The notes: generated by a model from the sequence alone, not told the origin. A stretch of DNA of 64,000 bases from Gnetum montanum (GCA_015680685.1 MNCI01009146.1:463931-527930), one strand, 5' to 3'. Shown: positions 35,331 to 47,178, counted from the stretch's first letter. Translations and numbers: made by a program.

Positions 35331-36276
35331 TGATGAGCAGTGAGATACCCCTATGACCAACCATACAAATCACAAAGCGTTCACGCATGATCTAGTTGAA
35401 TTCCATGCACGTTATAGTTTCTAGTGCACTAGTCTTCTAGGAAGTGAATCTTACCTTAAGGGCAATTGTTTTCTTCCCAATTACACTTGTGACATACACT
35501 GGTATGGTTAAGTGTAATTGAGACATATGATTTTTATCATTTTGTATTTTTATGGTTTGGTATTTAAAGGAAGATAAAGTAATTGGATTAATTAATTTAA
35601 TTTAACTAGTAAACTAGTATCTAACTAGTCCTAACATAAGCATTTAGTCCAACTTTTCGTACACATCCTGAACCCATGTATCCACTGCTAGGTGACCAGG
35701 TGCTATGCTACTAGGTGTACCAAGTACTAACACTACTAGGACTACCAAGTGAATACATGTTATGCTTGAAGTGGTCATACTTATGTGTTTAATCTATCTC
35801 ATTTATCTTGCTTAATTACTTCATTAACTTAATTACTAAAAAAAATTTAATAAATAATTGAAGATATTTAATAAATCATTGAAAACATTTAATGCATAAA
35901 TGAAATATTTAATCTATCCAGAATGCTACAAGAATTATCAGAAAGCTCATCTTTATTGCTGCACACACTGTCATACTTAGGTACAACAATGCTTGAATAA
36001 ACATCTATACACTTAATGACTCCTACTATGCATTCTCAGAAGAAAAATTCTAACTCTCAAATGAACAAATTGTAAGAGCTTCGCTACTATTGAAATTCTA
36101 TTGCCATAAATGCAACTAGTAGGTACGGATCTATAGCCAACATATAGACATTGCATTGATAGGGCTTCATCGATGCATGATACGATGTGTTGATAAGGCC
36201 TCGTTGATGAGGCCCAGTCGATGAGGCCACGTTGATGAGGCCTCATTGATGCAGCTGATAAAACTGCAACTCATCA
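35331..36276 (-). repeat. element 2 5' LTR (946 bp)
   Basis: Plus-strand ends TGATGAGCAG and GCAACTCATCA. The U3 14-bp array has five exact-length units at 36189-36258 (consensus GTTGATGAGGCCNC). It is 28 bp longer than the 3' LTR, equal to two units. The TATA region (near 36128-36146) is degraded. Confidence 0.92.
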
Positions 36277-37375
36277 CTTACCTTAAATGATATCAACGTT
36301 ATAGCCTAGATTGCAAGCTATGAATCCTTCTAAGGCTAGGAAACTATTTTTTATTAGGGTTCCTCCACCTTCAACAAGAAAAACCATAATAACCTATCAT
36401 TAAAGTCCACCTATAGTGGCCAACAACTTAGCGATTAGCAAGAAATCATCATCATAATGGTAATGAAAACAATCTATCACCAAATGAACAACTAAGCTTA
36501 CTAATGGTAGCTAACAACAAAAGGATTTGAAACAAGTTAACCTATCAAAGCCTACACCAAGGTTAGCTACACCCATGAACAAGGGGCCCAACACACATAC
36601 ATCAAAAAATGAGCCAAAACTCCTAGGAATGATGGAGGAAATTAAAACCACCAAGGTTGAAATATCACACACCAAGGGAAAGAATTTCCTTGCAACCATG
36701 GAATGAGCCAAATGGTCTCTTAAATAAAAGAACACATCATTGAGCCTATATGAGCTGATCATGAATTCTCTTGCTTACAGAGATACACTAGCTCAACTTT
36801 TGACTTCTATTCCTATGAGAGAAGACATGCCCATCAACAGAGATTCAATCAACTTGCTCATTGAGTAAGCTTCACTTAGGAAAAATGGGCATCAAACTAT
36901 ACTTAACTTTCTTAACAATGAGATGAAGATTAACTCATGAAATAGAGAAGTGCTATCTACTCCTCTCCTCATTACCATACATGTTGGCAAGTATAAGGTT
37001 CATCGTGTATGATGGGATAGTAGCCAACATGATACCATACACCATTATTGAGAAACAAGGCTTAACCAAGAACATTTAACAAACCTCTACATCTGCACTC
37101 TAGTCATTAAACAAATCATGAGTAGTAGTTCAATGTTCTATCTCCTTGGAATTCATAGCCAGAGAATAGTTTTCTACATTCGTCAACTTTCTAGTAGTCA
37201 AAGAGACAGCTGGTTTCAACTTAATCCTAGGAAGGCCATGGTTAATGAAGCTTCAGGCAGTGTCATCTCCTATAAATCATGAGATTCACCTATCATATTA
37301 GGGTGAAAAAATTGTCATTCATGGGGACAATGTATTAGTACCATTGATTAACTATGTCAACATTGACTAATGTTC
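36277..37375 (+). pseudogene. Tat-like gag end and protease, continuation after element 2
   Basis: This resumes the frame left at 22914: MNPSKARKLFFIRVPPPSTR follows the 'IRVPP' repeats on the other side of element 2. A spacer runs to about 36960. The retropepsin follows as VYDGIVANMIPYTIIEKQGL, then FVNFLVVKETAGFNLILGRPWLMKLQAV and GEKIVIHGDN (about 37000-37350). The pair ILGRPWL and IHGD is characteristic of Tat-lineage Ty3 protease. The catalytic DSGA motif is degraded to YDGI at about 37005. No RT, RNase H or integrase of this element follows. Confidence 0.78.
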
Positions 37376-37379
37376 GAAG

Positions 37380-37697
37380 GTGGAGTTTCAAGAAGAAACT
37401 CTTGGTACTCAGACTTGGGCCAACAATAAGAATACCAATGATGCTAGCAATACCAACTTTACAACATGGGGTGACCAACAAAAATTCCTACAACTTATGT
37501 TAAATAATAAATATAGTGACCACATAATTGTACAAAAGGAATTCTATGATCTATCAAAGATCAAACAACAAGTTGATAGTAAACATCCTATCCCTTCTTT
37601 TGTCAATAGTTGTTTGTTCACCTTCATAACCTTATATCAAGTTTCATTGCTTATTTTATCCTTATATGATCTTTTGAGGTCATCCCATATTTGCTAG
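37380..37697 (+). pseudogene. 105-codon open frame, possible pol linker of the Tat-like element
   Basis: An open frame directly after the protease (MEFQEETLGTQTWANNKNTN at its start). It has no recognisable domain; the first half is Asn/Thr-rich and the last 40 residues are hydrophobic. The position suggests protease-RT linker of the host element. Its coding status is uncertain. Confidence 0.35.
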
Positions 37698-37714
37698 ATA
37701 GGTGTGGTTGTGGC

Positions 37715-37900
37715 CTGCTAAGGCTTAAAACTGGCAACACAATGACCTCCCAGTGCCTAAAACTGGCAACATAATGGACCACTAAGGCCTAAAATTGGCA
37801 ACACAATGGCCCTCTAAGGACTAGAACTGACAACAAAATGGCTTGCTAGGGCCTAAAACTGGTGAAGCTATGGCCTATCAGGGTCTAAAACATGTGAACA
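37715..37900. repeat. minisatellite, unit about 32 bp, 5-6 copies
   Basis: Imperfect tandem copies of a unit close to CCTAAAACTGGCAACACAAT plus ggcc..ctaagg occur at about 37720, 37757, 37789, 37821, 37853 and 37885. Copies differ by several substitutions. It directly follows the Tat-like protease and linker. Confidence 0.85.
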
Positions 37901-38159
37901 AAATAGCCATGTTTTTACACCACTTATAGGAACATTGTGGCTGGTTTACTTAATGATATTGTTTTCTTGCATGTTTACACCATGTTTTACAATTTTATTG
38001 CATCATATTTTCTTCACCCATTTTACTTTATGTCCTAGTTTTCATTGTATCTCAACTTATGGATTACACTCACTATTTATGTTTGCATAAACATGCAAAA
38101 CATAGAAAAATATAAAACATATGAAGCATAAAAATTTTAGAGCAATATGGTAGTAAAGA

Positions 38160-38200
38160 AAATATATATATATATGTACATATATAAAATATAAATGTTC
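38160..38200. repeat. AT microsatellite
   Basis: AATATATATATATATGTACATATATAAAATA-type alternating run within AT-rich DNA. The flanks 37901-38160 and 38201-38640 show no gene. Confidence 0.8.
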
Positions 38201-38639
38201 ATAGCCAAAGTTTCATTGTGCAACGTACAAAAACCAAGATAATAGTCTCTAAGGTTGTCACAGTCAAATACAATAACTATTATCTGTTAAGTTTCCTAGT
38301 AGAAACACCATATGATAAATATCATAATACTATTTACATTGGTATAGAGTCTCCTATGTCATTTTTCAAAATATGTGTAAAAGTAAAATATGCAGTGACA
38401 TAAGAGGGCTAGTTTTAAATCAAAGAGAAAGGTAAGGCTTCAATAAGTGTTTCCTAAAAATAAGCCATTCTAGAAAGGAATCCACTTCATTAACTAGATC
38501 CTTTTCTGCCACACTATCATTATTCTTAGATCTCATGTTTTCAAAAGCATTTGAAGGGCTTAGAAAATTCTGCACTGTTATATATATTAGAATAATGTCA
38601 AGATCAATCCTACTCTTCTCTCTAAGTTATGTCCATGGT

Positions 38640-39855
38640 GGTTACCTTTGTTGTCCATTCCCATTTCCATTACAAATGCTAAGTTTACTACCTCTTGGTA
38701 TTGGAAGGAAGTTATTTCTCTGAGTTTTCTTAGACTTGCTAATCAATGGATTTCTACGGATGAGTTTAATAATCTGTATGGGGCATCTAAAGTAATGCAC
38801 CATTGCCTGGCTCAAGTTTATACCTTATTCATTGCCATTTGTAGCTAGACATTTCGGTGCAAAGAACTTTTCATGACCTTCAATGGATTAATGGATCAAA
38901 AATTCTACCTTATAAGCCGCATGTCCCCTTTCAACTTTTGCATGACTCAACAAGTATCATTCAACAATGTAACATGTCTTGGCATAAAAAAGGGTTAGAC
39001 CAATTCTAGATCCCCCTCTTCCAACATATTTGGAAACTATTAACTCTCCCTAAAATTAAGAAATTCCTTTGGTGTCTTCTTCACCAAGGCTTACCTATCA
39101 ATAAATGTCTCGAATATCTTGGGATTCATAGTCCTACTTGTCCTCTCTATGGTGGTAAAGAGGATTTTGTTCATGTTTTTTGGCATTGCCCCTTCACACA
39201 ACACATGTAGGCATGGGCTTCCAAAGTTATTTCATCGTGTAAGCTATCTTAAGATGTTGTTATATTTTTATTTTTGATCACCACTTTTGCTAATTTCAAT
39301 TTTTTGTGGAAAGCTATTAGGCCTATTATTCTATATTATATTTGGAAGTGTATATGTAATGTTATCTTTCAAAGGATTGAATATTCTAATATATGTCATC
39401 TAACAATTATGGAGAAATTGCAGATCTTTTTCCTTGTTCATTTCCAACTCAAATCTCAAGCATCAAAATTCAAAATGGATATTCATCAATTGATTCATCT
39501 CCTACAGCCTTGGGAAAGACCTACACATTCAAGCAATCTTCTTCAATAAGAATCTCTACATAGAAGCTTCCCTTCTTAAAATTGAGGGGAGTCACTAAAT
39601 GGAAGTCTCTTTTTTTATTATCAAGCACTTTCTACCTCATCCAAAATTTTGCCACTCTTTCTCTTGTACTAGGCCAGTTGGTCTTAGTGGATGGTAGTTC
39701 CCTAGATTGGGTTTCTTCCTTTTGCAATCAGTTATTTAGGAGGATGTTTTCTAAAGTTTCATCCTCGGTAATCTAATTTTTCCTTATTTTTTTGTCTCCA
39801 TGACTTAATGTGGTTTATTTATTTGATACTCTTTTACTTTTAATAAAACTTATTT
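38640..39855 (+). pseudogene. LINE reverse-transcriptase C-terminal relic (zf-RVT region)
   Basis: Plus-strand frames read VLQWINGSKILPYKPHVPFQ (about 38870-38930), LQHIWKLLTLPKIKKFLWCL, LHQGLPINKCLEYLGIHSPT and CPLYGGKEDFVHVFWHCPFT (to about 39200). This is the zinc-binding zf-RVT module (PF13966 type) at the C-terminus of plant LINEs. A following 91-codon open frame (39274-39549; FLWKAIRPIILYYIWKC) is the usual trailing block. The RT catalytic domain is not seen, consistent with 5' truncation. The 3' end may be the AATAAAAC at about 39840-39848, without a clear poly(A). Confidence 0.78.
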
Positions 39856-39870
39856 TTGGGTCCAACACAC

Positions 39871-39962
39871 CCCCAACCAAAAAAGAGAAAGATATTTTGT
39901 AATCACATTATTGCANTCCCCAACCAAAAAAGAGAAAGATATTTTGTAATCACATTATTGCA
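39871..39962. other. 45-bp perfect duplication around an N
   Basis: Positions 39871-39915 and 39918-39962 are identical and separated by N (39916) and T. This looks like two contig ends with an unmerged overlap rather than biology. Confidence 0.85.
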
Positions 39963-42900
39963 AATTACTTGAAGTAGTGACAACCAAATTAGTTATGAGA
40001 TTTGACCAAGGTTACAATGGTGCTTATAGATTTTGATTAATTCCTCATTTTCTTGCATGTAAGGACAAAATATTTTTGGTTACTTCTTTGAAGGAGAAAA
40101 TTTAATAGTAAATACTTGGAAGAACCTTTACATTAGAAAGGTATGTTGTTTTCTAAACTGTATGAGACTACTCTTGAGGTAGCCCCTAACCCTAAGGGTA
40201 AGGCCAATGGCCACCATGGCTATTTATGGTGCTGACTGGTAGTGTAGAGTAACTTGTGCACAGCCACATAGCCCTTCCAAGACTATGCACCATGGCTAGA
40301 GAAAGCCCTCACATGCATTGTGCCACCTCCTAAATTGCTCACACTTTGTTCTTATCAACGATGCATCATCCTCTTTCCCTATCATGGCATCCATGAATTG
40401 GCTTGGCCTTTGTAGGTTGCCTCCGGTAGGGGCAAACTTGATAAGGCATGACCCTACCCTACCACAAAAAATTACTATTTTAATTTACAAGTTATATACA
40501 CTATGGGATTGTACAAAAGATTATCTGCATAAAAAATTACTATTTTACCTTTACATGCTAAAAACCTAACTTAAGTATTCTATGGTAGGATGCAAAAAAG
40601 CATACATAAGAATGCATAAGAAAATACTCTTGTAATTTACATGATACATTAAACTGACCATGGCCTCTACATAATAGAAAATAGTAATTTTTTATCTTAC
40701 TACACTAGTTTGACTATGAAAAATTATTAATTTAACAATCCAAAGCCTTTTTTTTTAGTTTTGATAATTTGTAGCCTATTTTATTAAATTTTCATTAATT
40801 TCAAATACAAAATGACTAAAAATATATAAAATTTAATTAATTAATACTAATTTTGGTTATTTAACCTTGTTTACCATATTTTATTTTATTTTAACCTTAT
40901 TTTTACTTTGCTTACCTTATTTCTACTTTTCTTTTCCTTTATTTTACCTTATTTTTCCTAGTAGTGACATTGACTTACCTTGTTTAGCATAGTTTTACTT
41001 TGTTTTGATCCTATTTGGCCTTTTTTTTACTCTACTATTACAATGTTTTGCAGTATTTCAACGTTGTTTAACACTTTTATCATGAAGATGCTACTTGATG
41101 TTCTCATGTTAACATGCAAGAATGAGCTACAAGGATAAGGAAGCAAATTTGACTAAACTTAAAGCAATAAACCCTTCTTGTGTTAAACCAAGTGAACCTT
41201 AAATATCTAAACCTTAGGCCTTAAAACCATTCTACCATGTGGCCTCAATATCCTGAAGTAGTCTTATTACCGTTGACCTTGAAGCTAGAGACATCATGAA
41301 GGGTCCTTGGCTAAAAATCCCATCTAAACCATGATGGTGAAGAGAAAATGCATGATACCAAGTTCCTCGCCAAAATCTATGCTTGTTCAAGATATCATCA
41401 AATCCTTGCAAGATAACTTTAAAGCTACTAAATAGCCCTTGATTACAACTACCATTCACATGTTTGCTTTTATTGTGATTGACCTTTTTGTTCATAGGTT
41501 TGGACAAATTATCAATGTTGGAAACTATTATAGTCTAACACAAGCAAGCTGGTGTAACCTCTTATAACTTCTTTTGATGTTACAAAGAGATACAAACTTT
41601 GTACAAATCTATGAAACAAAAATACAAATTTCTCATATTTTGCATCTTATAATCAATAATAGCCTATATCCACCTACTATCCCATGGTGGCCTTATGCAA
41701 ATATATTTTAATCACATGTATTCTTTGACTTGTTTCTTATCCTCTTACAGTGGTATTGGAGGATGAGCCCAAATTCATTGAAAAGGTATGATTCATCATG
41801 GTAGTAAGTTACCATGTGACCTTGATACACAAGATTCAATTAGCTTGAACAACTGCACCAATAGCGCTTACCTCACATCACCTCCATTACCTATCTTAAG
41901 CCATATTCCAGTAGCCAAATGATGGCCTCCCTTACCTTGTAAACAATGGAAACCATATGTTTGATATTCACACATTATGGCCTTGTGCCATCTCCTTTGA
42001 TATGCTTCATTAGTCTATTTCATTAAATATAATACATCTCATTTAGGGAGAAGGTAGAAATCTAGTTCGCCAAGTGTAATACATCTCATTTGGGAAGAAA
42101 ATAGAAATCAAGTTCACTACATGTAATAACTCATTCAAGTGAGAAAACAACATTTGGCCTTGGCAAGGAAACCCAATGAATGTTTTACCCCATAAAAAAA
42201 TCAAGGGAAGCAAATTGCCAAGAGGCCAATGTAGCCTAACATCAAACAAGTGGCTTTGAACAAAAAGAAAAAAAACGAGGAGAAGGTAGATGGCCTAAGA
42301 AGCCTAAGAATGGAGTGTTGGCTCCCCTAAGACATCATTAAGTAGTCAGTAGTTCAAGAAGCTAAACATGAAGACTTTTTCGATGAGACATGTCAACATC
42401 ACATCATGGCCATCATCTCAACATTTGGAATTCCTTGTTAACCTCCCAATAACCAGTATGACCTTTATCTTACATTAAACTCATAACATTCCCCAATGAC
42501 ATCATTTCACCATCACGAGCATTCCTTGGTACAGATCAAAAACTATAGATCAAGTGTGGAGAGGAAATGTTGGTGATGAACTTGTAGCTATGTTTCATAT
42601 CCTTTGATGATGCCTCTCGGGTCAATCCTCTAACCATCAATAAAGAGGAGATAATGAAATACCCCAAAGAAAATTTTCATTTGCATATGTAACCTAATAG
42701 CTAGAGTATTTACATTATAATTTAATGGGAATTTCAAAGGTAGAAACAATTGCACATTTTCCCATTAAAAATTCCACCTCATGGCTTTTGCTCCAGCTTA
42801 GTTTGAACAGTGTTTGATACACAAAGATGTAATTTGCAACTTACAACCTGAAAGTCTCATTCAACATGGCATATAGAGGCTAAAAATTTACACTTGCTAC

Positions 42901-43110
42901 TAAAATTTGGTAGTAAAATCCAACACGTTGGTAGCTTATACGTTGGAAAAATTGCCCAAAAATGTTAGCAACATTGGTAGGAAAAGCTCTATTTGTTGGA
43001 GGTTCCTAAGCTACAAATATGGGTGGTGGAAATGCCAATTACCTAGCATAACAATGCCCAAAAGTTCATATACACTAGCATATATGCTAACAAGAAATCC
43101 CAATTACATT
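39963..43110. other. 3.1 kb without recognisable gene
   Basis: AT-rich; 40740-41060 is a T-rich tract of diverged ttaccttattttta units. A tandem pair of about 48 bp (taatacatctcattt.gg.agaa) lies at 42028-42125. The minus-strand 91-codon frame at 41232-41507 (FWRGTWYHAFSLHHHGLDGI) has a conserved-looking look but no family was recognised. The 42700-43110 part resembles the AT-rich leader before copy A only loosely. Confidence 0.5.
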
Positions 43111-43117
43111 GGAATTT

Positions 43118-43705
43118 TGGCCAAAATCCAAATTATGCTAGCATTCAAATGTTGCAAATTACACTCTTCAAAATCATTTGACACACTACAATAATCAGCA
43201 GTGTGAAATCAGCAATGCTCCAACCTATTTAATCTAACATCTTGTGCATCTTCAAGACTTTTTGAAATTTTTGCAAACTTAGATCGAACTAGAGACATTC
43301 AGAGTAATGCAAATTTCAAAAGTCTATAACCATCATAACCAACCTACCCATTGTGAATAACCTTCATGGAGAGAACAAATGGTAGATTAATAGAGTTTGA
43401 CAGATCATTTGAGCTTTTAAGTACAGATCTAATCATGCTCTACATCAAATATGCTATTGGCTTTTAAATCTTGTAATCTATATTTTCTAAACTTTGTTTT
43501 CTTACACATTTAATACAAACTTATAGCTCTTGATGTATTTACTATGCTTTTTTATTTCTCTATCATTTAAATTATTTATGTTGAGAATTTCCATTTCACA
43601 CACATTTTAATGCTTAGTAATAGATCCACTAAGTTCTCAAGTGACCTACCAAACCATTTAAGGTGCTCTGAATCCTTTTCTGATGCCCATTTGGATCCAA
43701 GGTTA
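43118..43705 (+). repeat. 0.6-kb dispersed repeat, copy B
   Basis: Second copy of 19449-20075. Homology ends abruptly at about 43705 (aggttaaactatcaag) where an Athila-like gag fragment begins. The abrupt end suggests truncation by insertion or recombination. Confidence 0.7.
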
Positions 43706-44610
43706 AACTATCAAGGATCTCGATTATATTCCTCCACACTTTCATGTTTCTGTAGTTCTCCCTCTTTTTTGGATACCTACTCAATTAATCATTGAAGCTG
43801 ATGAGCCCTTCACTCAGATAGCAGTCCTTGAGCATAAACGCCAAGGATCCTTGTTTCAAAACAGAGCCCATCTATGACATGGTGGAGTTGTTCCCGCTGA
43901 GAGTAGCCATGACTAGGACAGTGGTGCAACAATGAGTAATATATACTCATGGCTGCATCTAAGGGCTCATGGCTACCTTTTTTACACCCCTAAATCTATC
44001 GTCTTAGATAAGGCACTCTAGAGTAGGTTTGGTATTTATCATTAAAGAGCTCCAGCATCGTACTCCATCGCTTGACTGATTCCAGCTCCAAAGATCGATA
44101 TCAGCTTTCTGCTTTCTTGGTGAGTGTTCAGGGGAATAACTTGAGTTTCTACCATTCATTTTCAATATTCTGTAGGGTTCAAGCATCATGAAATGCCTGT
44201 AGGTGAGTCTACGGATCGCAATTGTATCCCCCTTCAAATTTGGGGATGTTGTTCATATCAAGGTGCTTGATACGACTATCTCTCAAGTGCTTGGAAGGTA
44301 TCTGAAATGCCTATGCTATGTTGAGCATGCTTCAAGTGGAAAGCAGTGGTTCATCAAAGTCATGGTCCTAATGATGGCCATGGTGTCTGTGATGATCTCT
44401 GCTACCTCTCCTTTCATGATGGTGAGCCTCCCGTGACCGTTCACGCCGTTGGTTGATATGTTCCCTTTGGTGTCCTTGATCATGTCGATCTCAGTCATCA
44501 CCATCATCATGATCCCTATTGCAATAGTTGTGGTCAGACTCAAAACCTGATGAAACCAAGGTGGAAAGAGGGAAATGAGAAGGAGGAAAAGAACTGCCAC
44601 CCCTTTTACT
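43706..44610 (-). pseudogene. Athila-like gag fragment
   Basis: Minus-strand frames give a Ser/Arg/His/Asp-rich spacer (GSRDHHRHHGHH), then MNNIPKFEGGYNCDP, the capsid core with W..LEL, and HEPLDAAMSIYYSLLHHCPS, SHGYSQREQLHHVIDGL and LLSE.RAHQLQ.LIE. Its left end matches the left end of element 3 gag as seen at 63860-64000 very closely. It has no LTR, protease or pol, and ends against the copia relic on one side and copy B on the other. Confidence 0.8.
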
Positions 44611-44818
44611 CTTTGTCCATGGATTCCTTCTGACTTTTAATTTCATGGATTTATTAACATTCATTAATTCACTTAAGACTGTTGAATATGCCATATTTGT
44701 AATATTATGAGATCTTTTAGTTCTTCTTTCAAAATTTGTATCTAGCATTTGAATGTAAGGATGGTATTTTTAAACACAAGGTTTTGAACTTTGATATGTA
44801 TTTGATTTTTGTTATTAT
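44611..44818 (-). other. junction between gag fragment and copia relic
   Basis: AT-rich minus-strand frames (for example MLDTNFERRTKRSHNITNMA, complement of about 44690-44748) without recognised domain. It may be the acidic/basic linker after copia integrase; no RT sequence is seen. Confidence 0.35.
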
Positions 44819-45910
44819 TTAAAAAACACTTGTACTAAACTTTTTCTTATCAAATATAATATCTCTTAAAACATGTCTATTCTGATTCATTGGGTTGTAA
44901 CACCTGTATTTACTAGTGTGAGAATTATAACCAAGAAAGATGCATTTCTTCCCTCTATCTTCAATTTTTTCAATGAATTTTTTTGGGATCTTTACATACC
45001 AACGACATCCAAATATTCTCATATGACTCAGGTTAGAAATTTTGTTGTATAGAACTTCGTATGAAGATTTGTCTTCATTTCTTTTGATGATGATTCTATT
45101 AGAAATATGACAAATAGTTATGATGGCTCTACACCAATATTGGCTAGGTAGTGAGACATGCTTTAGTAAGCACCTTGTTATGTATTGTATTGTTTTCTTC
45201 CCTTTTTTTCAACTACTTTGTTTGATTGTGGGCTATATATACATGTGGTTTGATTTTTTATAGAACTTATCACATTTTTTATTTATAAATTCGCCTCCTT
45301 TATCTAATATGATGGTCTTGATCTTGACATTCATGGAGTTTTTTATTAGTTTGTGGAAAGCTTGAAAGTATTTGATGGCTTCATCCTTTTTCTTTATATT
45401 GTAATTGCAAGTGTATCTTGACTAGTTATCTACTATGACCATGAAATAATTTTCCCTTCCCATTGAAATAATGGACATTGTCATAATAAGATCCATGTGC
45501 AAAAGATCAAATGGGTTTTTCTTCTTTATCATGTGAGAGTTATGAGAAGAATTGGTTTGCTTTCCTTGTAGGTAACCCTCACATTTATCTTGAGGAATAT
45601 TGAAAATTTTTATTCCTATAGCTTTTTCCTATTTGATCATTCTTTTAATTTTATAATATTAGGTGTGATCAAGTCATCCATGCCAAAGTTTGGACTTGTT
45701 GAAATCATCATTATTCTTTTCCTTGACTTCCTCTTTGTTTGGGAATTTTTTTACTTCTATTGTGAGAACATGCTTTTCTTAATTCATATGGTTTCTTATG
45801 ATGTATTATTTTCAGTGAGATAGTCATATTGAAAGCTAAATATTCTATTATTCAATGCTTTAAATTTCACGATTTCTTCACCATTTGGTTTGTTAATAAT
45901 GTAGAAATTT
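44819..45910 (-). pseudogene. copia-type integrase relic
   Basis: The order on the minus strand is KLWHG.LDHT (pre-integrase, about 45680) and DKCEGYLQGKQTNSSH. The core has LLHMDLIMTMSIISMGRENY (first Asp, about 45500), ILDKGGEFINKKCDKFYKK (second Asp, about 45300) and then KKGKKTIQ in place of the usual VERKNRT block with the third acidic residue. The C-terminal domain is open at 45022-44819: RIFGCRWYVKIPKKFIEKIE, KKCIFLGYNSHTSKYRCYNP. This is clear Ty1/copia. Several stops are present. Confidence 0.87.
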
Positions 45911-46230
45911 CTCTTAAAATGAATACTATTTCCTCCATTAGAGAGTTATCCAATAGAGTTTAGAGTATTGGAAAGATTAGAAAGATAATACACATTGGAA
46001 ATGGTGACCTTTTGTCCATTGTTTAATTTAACTACATAATCATCTATTTATTTTATCACTAAGTATTTTCCATCTCCAATTTTGATGTTTCCTAGACTAT
46101 TGTTAGTTTTATAATTTAGAACATAATTTTTCTAGGTTCTCATATGATTGGAGCATCCACTTTCTACAATCCAAAAATATTGCTTTATTTCTTTAATTAA
46201 ATTGAAGACTAGATAATTACCTGAATTTTC
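45911..46230 (-). pseudogene. copia-type protease and pre-integrase relic
   Basis: The active-site block reads FWIVESGCSNHMRT (about 46150-46190) where copia proteases have W.LDSGCSNHM; the catalytic Asp is Glu. Downstream is DGKYLVIK and VTISNVYYLSNLSNTLNSIG, the standard copia block before integrase. Non-functional. Confidence 0.8.
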
Positions 46231-46299
46231 TTCTTGAATATTCTTTTAAGCTAATGAGGGAGTATATTGTTCTATTTATAAATTTTATCAATGTATTAT

Positions 46300-47160
46300 T
46301 TTAAAATCATTTCTAGTCCAATATAAGTTGATGATATGATTTTTTCCTTTGTAGAATTTGTAATATGGTATTAATTCGTAACCTTGTCTATCTTGTAGAC
46401 TGATTCTATCTACATTTTCCTCTAGTTGAACATCTTCCTCTTCCTCTTGTATTTTGATCACCATTTTCTTCTAAGTTTGTTTTTTGATCTCTATTATGAT
46501 AATTGAATTTTCCTTTCCTCCCTCTTTCTCTTTGGTTAGTTATGTAGGATTGATCATCTTCACTAGATTGTTTTCTATTCTTCATAATTTGTAGGGTTCT
46601 GACTTAAGCAACTAATTCATTAATACTAAGCATGTTGAAGTCCTTTGAAAGAGTAATGTTTTTTCATCATTTTTCAAATCTTGGATCTATGTATAGAGCT
46701 TGAAAAAATTTCTAAACTTTTTCCCTATTGGTATATCCACAATCATACTCATCTATTATTCTTAAGCTATCATTTCTTCTAATTTCTAGAGTATCAAATT
46801 TTTATTCATAAAATACTTGCTGCAATTCTTAATTTTCCACGCTTCCCTTCTATTATAATTAGAGATTATTTCATACTTCTTTTGCAATAGTATAAAGACT
46901 ATATCTACCAAAATTAACTTATGAAATACTAGCAAGTAGCATCAGGAGAGACAAATTATTATTCTTCCTCTTTGTTTCATATTCTTTGATTTGTAATCTC
47001 ATAAAATTTTCAAAGTCAAGGATAAATTTGAAACTTGTTTCAACTATTTTCCATTAGAAATGATGTTCAAGGAGGTCTTTCATCATCCTTGTTCATAGGT
47101 TGAAATCTTGAGATCCATCAAAGATGATGTAGCATCTAGCTATGTCTTTTGTGATCATTT
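46300..47160 (-). pseudogene. copia-type gag relic
   Basis: Likely start ATG (complement of about 47158-47160) reads MITKDIARCYIIFDGSQDFN. Next come RMMKDLLEHHF, FMRLQIKEYETKRKNNNLSL and YTIAKEVWNNL, then FDTLEIRRNDSLRIIDEYDC and KDFNMLSINELVA. An Arg/Gly/Glu-rich tail and a degraded zinc knuckle follow (about 46350-46480). This is the copia gag layout (DF.LW..RMK.LL, AKE.W..L, FE.L.M...E.I..Y). Stops are common. Confidence 0.82.
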
Positions 47161-47178
47161 TTGTAGTTGAACCTTGCA

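Larger units (their letters stand above)
22915..36276 (-). mobile_element. Athila-like Ty3 retrotransposon, element 2 (complete, with third ORF)
   Basis: A 13362-bp element in minus orientation, bounded by LTRs 35331-36276 (5') and 22915-23832 (3') and flanked by a perfect TSD CTTAC (22910-22914 and 36277-36281). Order from the 5' end: PBS, gag, protease, RT, RNase H, integrase, non-coding block, third ORF, PPT. It inserted into a Tat-like gag, whose frame can be followed across the pair of junctions. All ORFs are broken. It is about 3.5 kb longer than element 1, mostly because of the third ORF. Confidence 0.92.

Noticed and set aside
37715-37900. CRISPR-like array
   Set aside because: Units are directly adjacent and imperfect, without unique spacers, in a plant retroelement context.
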